Positions 63,486 to 64,000 of a stretch of 64,000 nt of DNA are shown one piece after another (the stretch's first letter is position 1; each line of letters opens with the position of its first letter). The position numbers and the translations under genes are program-made. Under the pieces are notes generated by a model that was not told the origin of the DNA, searched no databases, and saw only the letters and a program-made list of their open reading frames with translations. The stretch spans positions 1 through 64,000 of the forward strand of contig NZ_JAIRBA010000009.1 of assembly GCF_022008365.1 (NCBI RefSeq), read 5' to 3'. This stretch comes from Aequorivita vitellina (GTDB taxonomy: Bacteria > Bacteroidota > Bacteroidia > Flavobacteriales > Flavobacteriaceae).

Positions 63486-64000
63486 ATGAATGATTTAGGA
63501 AAAAAATCCGCACTCATTACAGGCGGTACAAAAGGAATTGGTTTTGGAATAGCCGAAGCAATGATGAAAGTAGGTATTAACGTGGCCATTACTGGAAGAA
63601 CCAAAGAAACAGCCGAAGCAGCGGCTAAAAAGTTAAATGCGAACGGAAACGATAGGGCACAAGCTATAGGCTTAGAAGCCGATGTGCGCAATTACGAGAG
63701 TCAACAAAAAGCGGTAAAGGATGCGGTTGGGCAATTTGGCAATTTAGATATTGTGATTGCAAATGCGGGGCTTGGCCATTTTGGTTCTGTAGATGAGCTT
63801 ACTATTGAGCAGTGGAACGAAACAATTGACACAAATCTCTCTGGGCCTTTTTATACCTTAAAAGCCAGCGTAGATCAATTGAAGAAAAACCAAGGGTATT
63901 TTATAAGTATATCCAGTTTGGCGGGTACTAACTTCTTTAAAGGTGGAAGCGCGTATAATGCCAGTAAGTTTGGATTAACGGGTTTTACGCAAGCGGCAAT
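63486..64000 (+). CDS. Short-chain dehydrogenase/reductase (truncated by the window end)
   Basis: The first 171 codons of a SDR enzyme are visible. The N-terminal NAD(P) motif is ITGGTKGIGFGIAEAM (glycine-rich TGxxxGIG), and NAG lies in VIANAGLGHFG. Active-site Ser (ISSLAGTN) and the YxxxK pair (YNASK) are present. The rest lies beyond the window. It resembles FabG-like 3-oxoacyl reductases, but the substrate cannot be told. Confidence 0.85.
   Translation, partial: MNDLGKKSALITGGTKGIGFGIAEAMMKVGINVAITGRTKETAEAAAKKLNANGNDRAQAIGLEADVRNYESQQKAVKDAVGQFGNLDIVIANAGLGHFGSVDELTIEQWNETIDTNLSGPFYTLKASVDQLKKNQGYFISISSLAGTNFFKGGSAYNASKFGLTGFTQAA

Noticed and set aside
1-64000. Prophage, transposon or genomic island
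   Set aside because: No integrase, transposase, phage structural or tRNA-attachment features were seen; the region is dominated by core genes.

Overview
The window is a stretch of AT-rich chromosome from a member of the Bacteroidota, most probably a Flavobacteriaceae. The evidence is the gene content: a BatA-type membrane protein, a FolE/CbpA/CbpM/ParE/ParC/S1 core set, leucine-rich-repeat proteins with type IX secretion (T9SS) sorting domains, DUF6146/DUF6787-type small proteins, DUF3822 next to RsmD, and a lipoprotein with an acidic/glycine export-type N-terminus. Genes also carry the TAnnTTTG -7 promoter element of this phylum, lack obvious Shine-Dalgarno sequences, and often use TTG starts. 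Genus cannot be decided from the sequence alone. I see no rRNA, tRNA, CRISPR array, prophage, transposase or plasmid gene; the region looks like ordinary chromosome with a few lineage-specific insertions.

Layout. 0.1-6.3 kb (minus strand): BatA-like protein, two tandem GAF histidine kinases, a DUF2400 protein and a LolD-like ABC ATPase. 6.4-7.4 kb (plus): folE and a small membrane protein. 7.4-10.7 kb (minus): a probable operon of DUF6146 lipoprotein, DUF6787-like membrane protein, a His/Cys-rich small protein and a TonB-dependent receptor. 10.9-14.8 kb (minus): DUF937 protein, serine synthesis (serC, serA) and a LuxC-type acyl-CoA reductase, divergent from a ferredoxin. 15.2-20.3 kb: two related small secreted proteins, ychF, a PAP2 phosphatase and the cbpA-cbpM chaperone pair. 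20.5-25.2 kb: parE and parC. 25.2-33.0 kb: two inverted LRR-T9SS paralogues, one frameshifted, bracketing rpsA, pyrR-pyrB, a small STAS-like protein and rnz. 33.1-39.4 kb (plus): pdxH, sixA-ppk1-ppx polyphosphate cluster and a membrane-anchored glutamate-synthase-like flavoprotein. 39.4-45.4 kb (minus): trmL, an esterase remnant, two small membrane proteins, a methyltransferase, a ClC channel, miaE and dnaX. 45.5-45.85 kb: the RNase P RNA gene. 45.85-48.2 kb (minus): a small conserved protein, rsmD, DUF3822 and a pilin-like protein. 48.4-54.0 kb (plus): RecD-like helicase, DUF4126, a KdsB-KdnB fusion, an acyltransferase and a lipoprotein. 54.1-58.1 kb (minus): YebC, PhhB, and gcvT-glsA-SDR. 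58.4-64.0 kb: succinate-semialdehyde dehydrogenase, a thioesterase, two MscS channels, an M15 peptidase and the start of an SDR gene.

How the genes work together. Most are housekeeping (DNA topology, replication clamp loading, translation, tRNA/rRNA modification, pyrimidine, serine, folate and PLP metabolism). Transcription units are compact, and several are coupled by TAATG or ATGA stop/start overlaps. The most unusual gene is the single ORF joining CMP-Kdo synthetase to an iron-dependent Kdo 8-oxidase-type dehydrogenase, which suggests that the outer-membrane glycolipid carries 8-amino-Kdo. Other points worth attention are the REP-like palindromes apparently embedded in RNase P RNA, structured leaders ahead of rpsA and ychF, the LRR pair in inverted orientation with one copy frameshifted, and a pilin-like plus DUF3822 pair.
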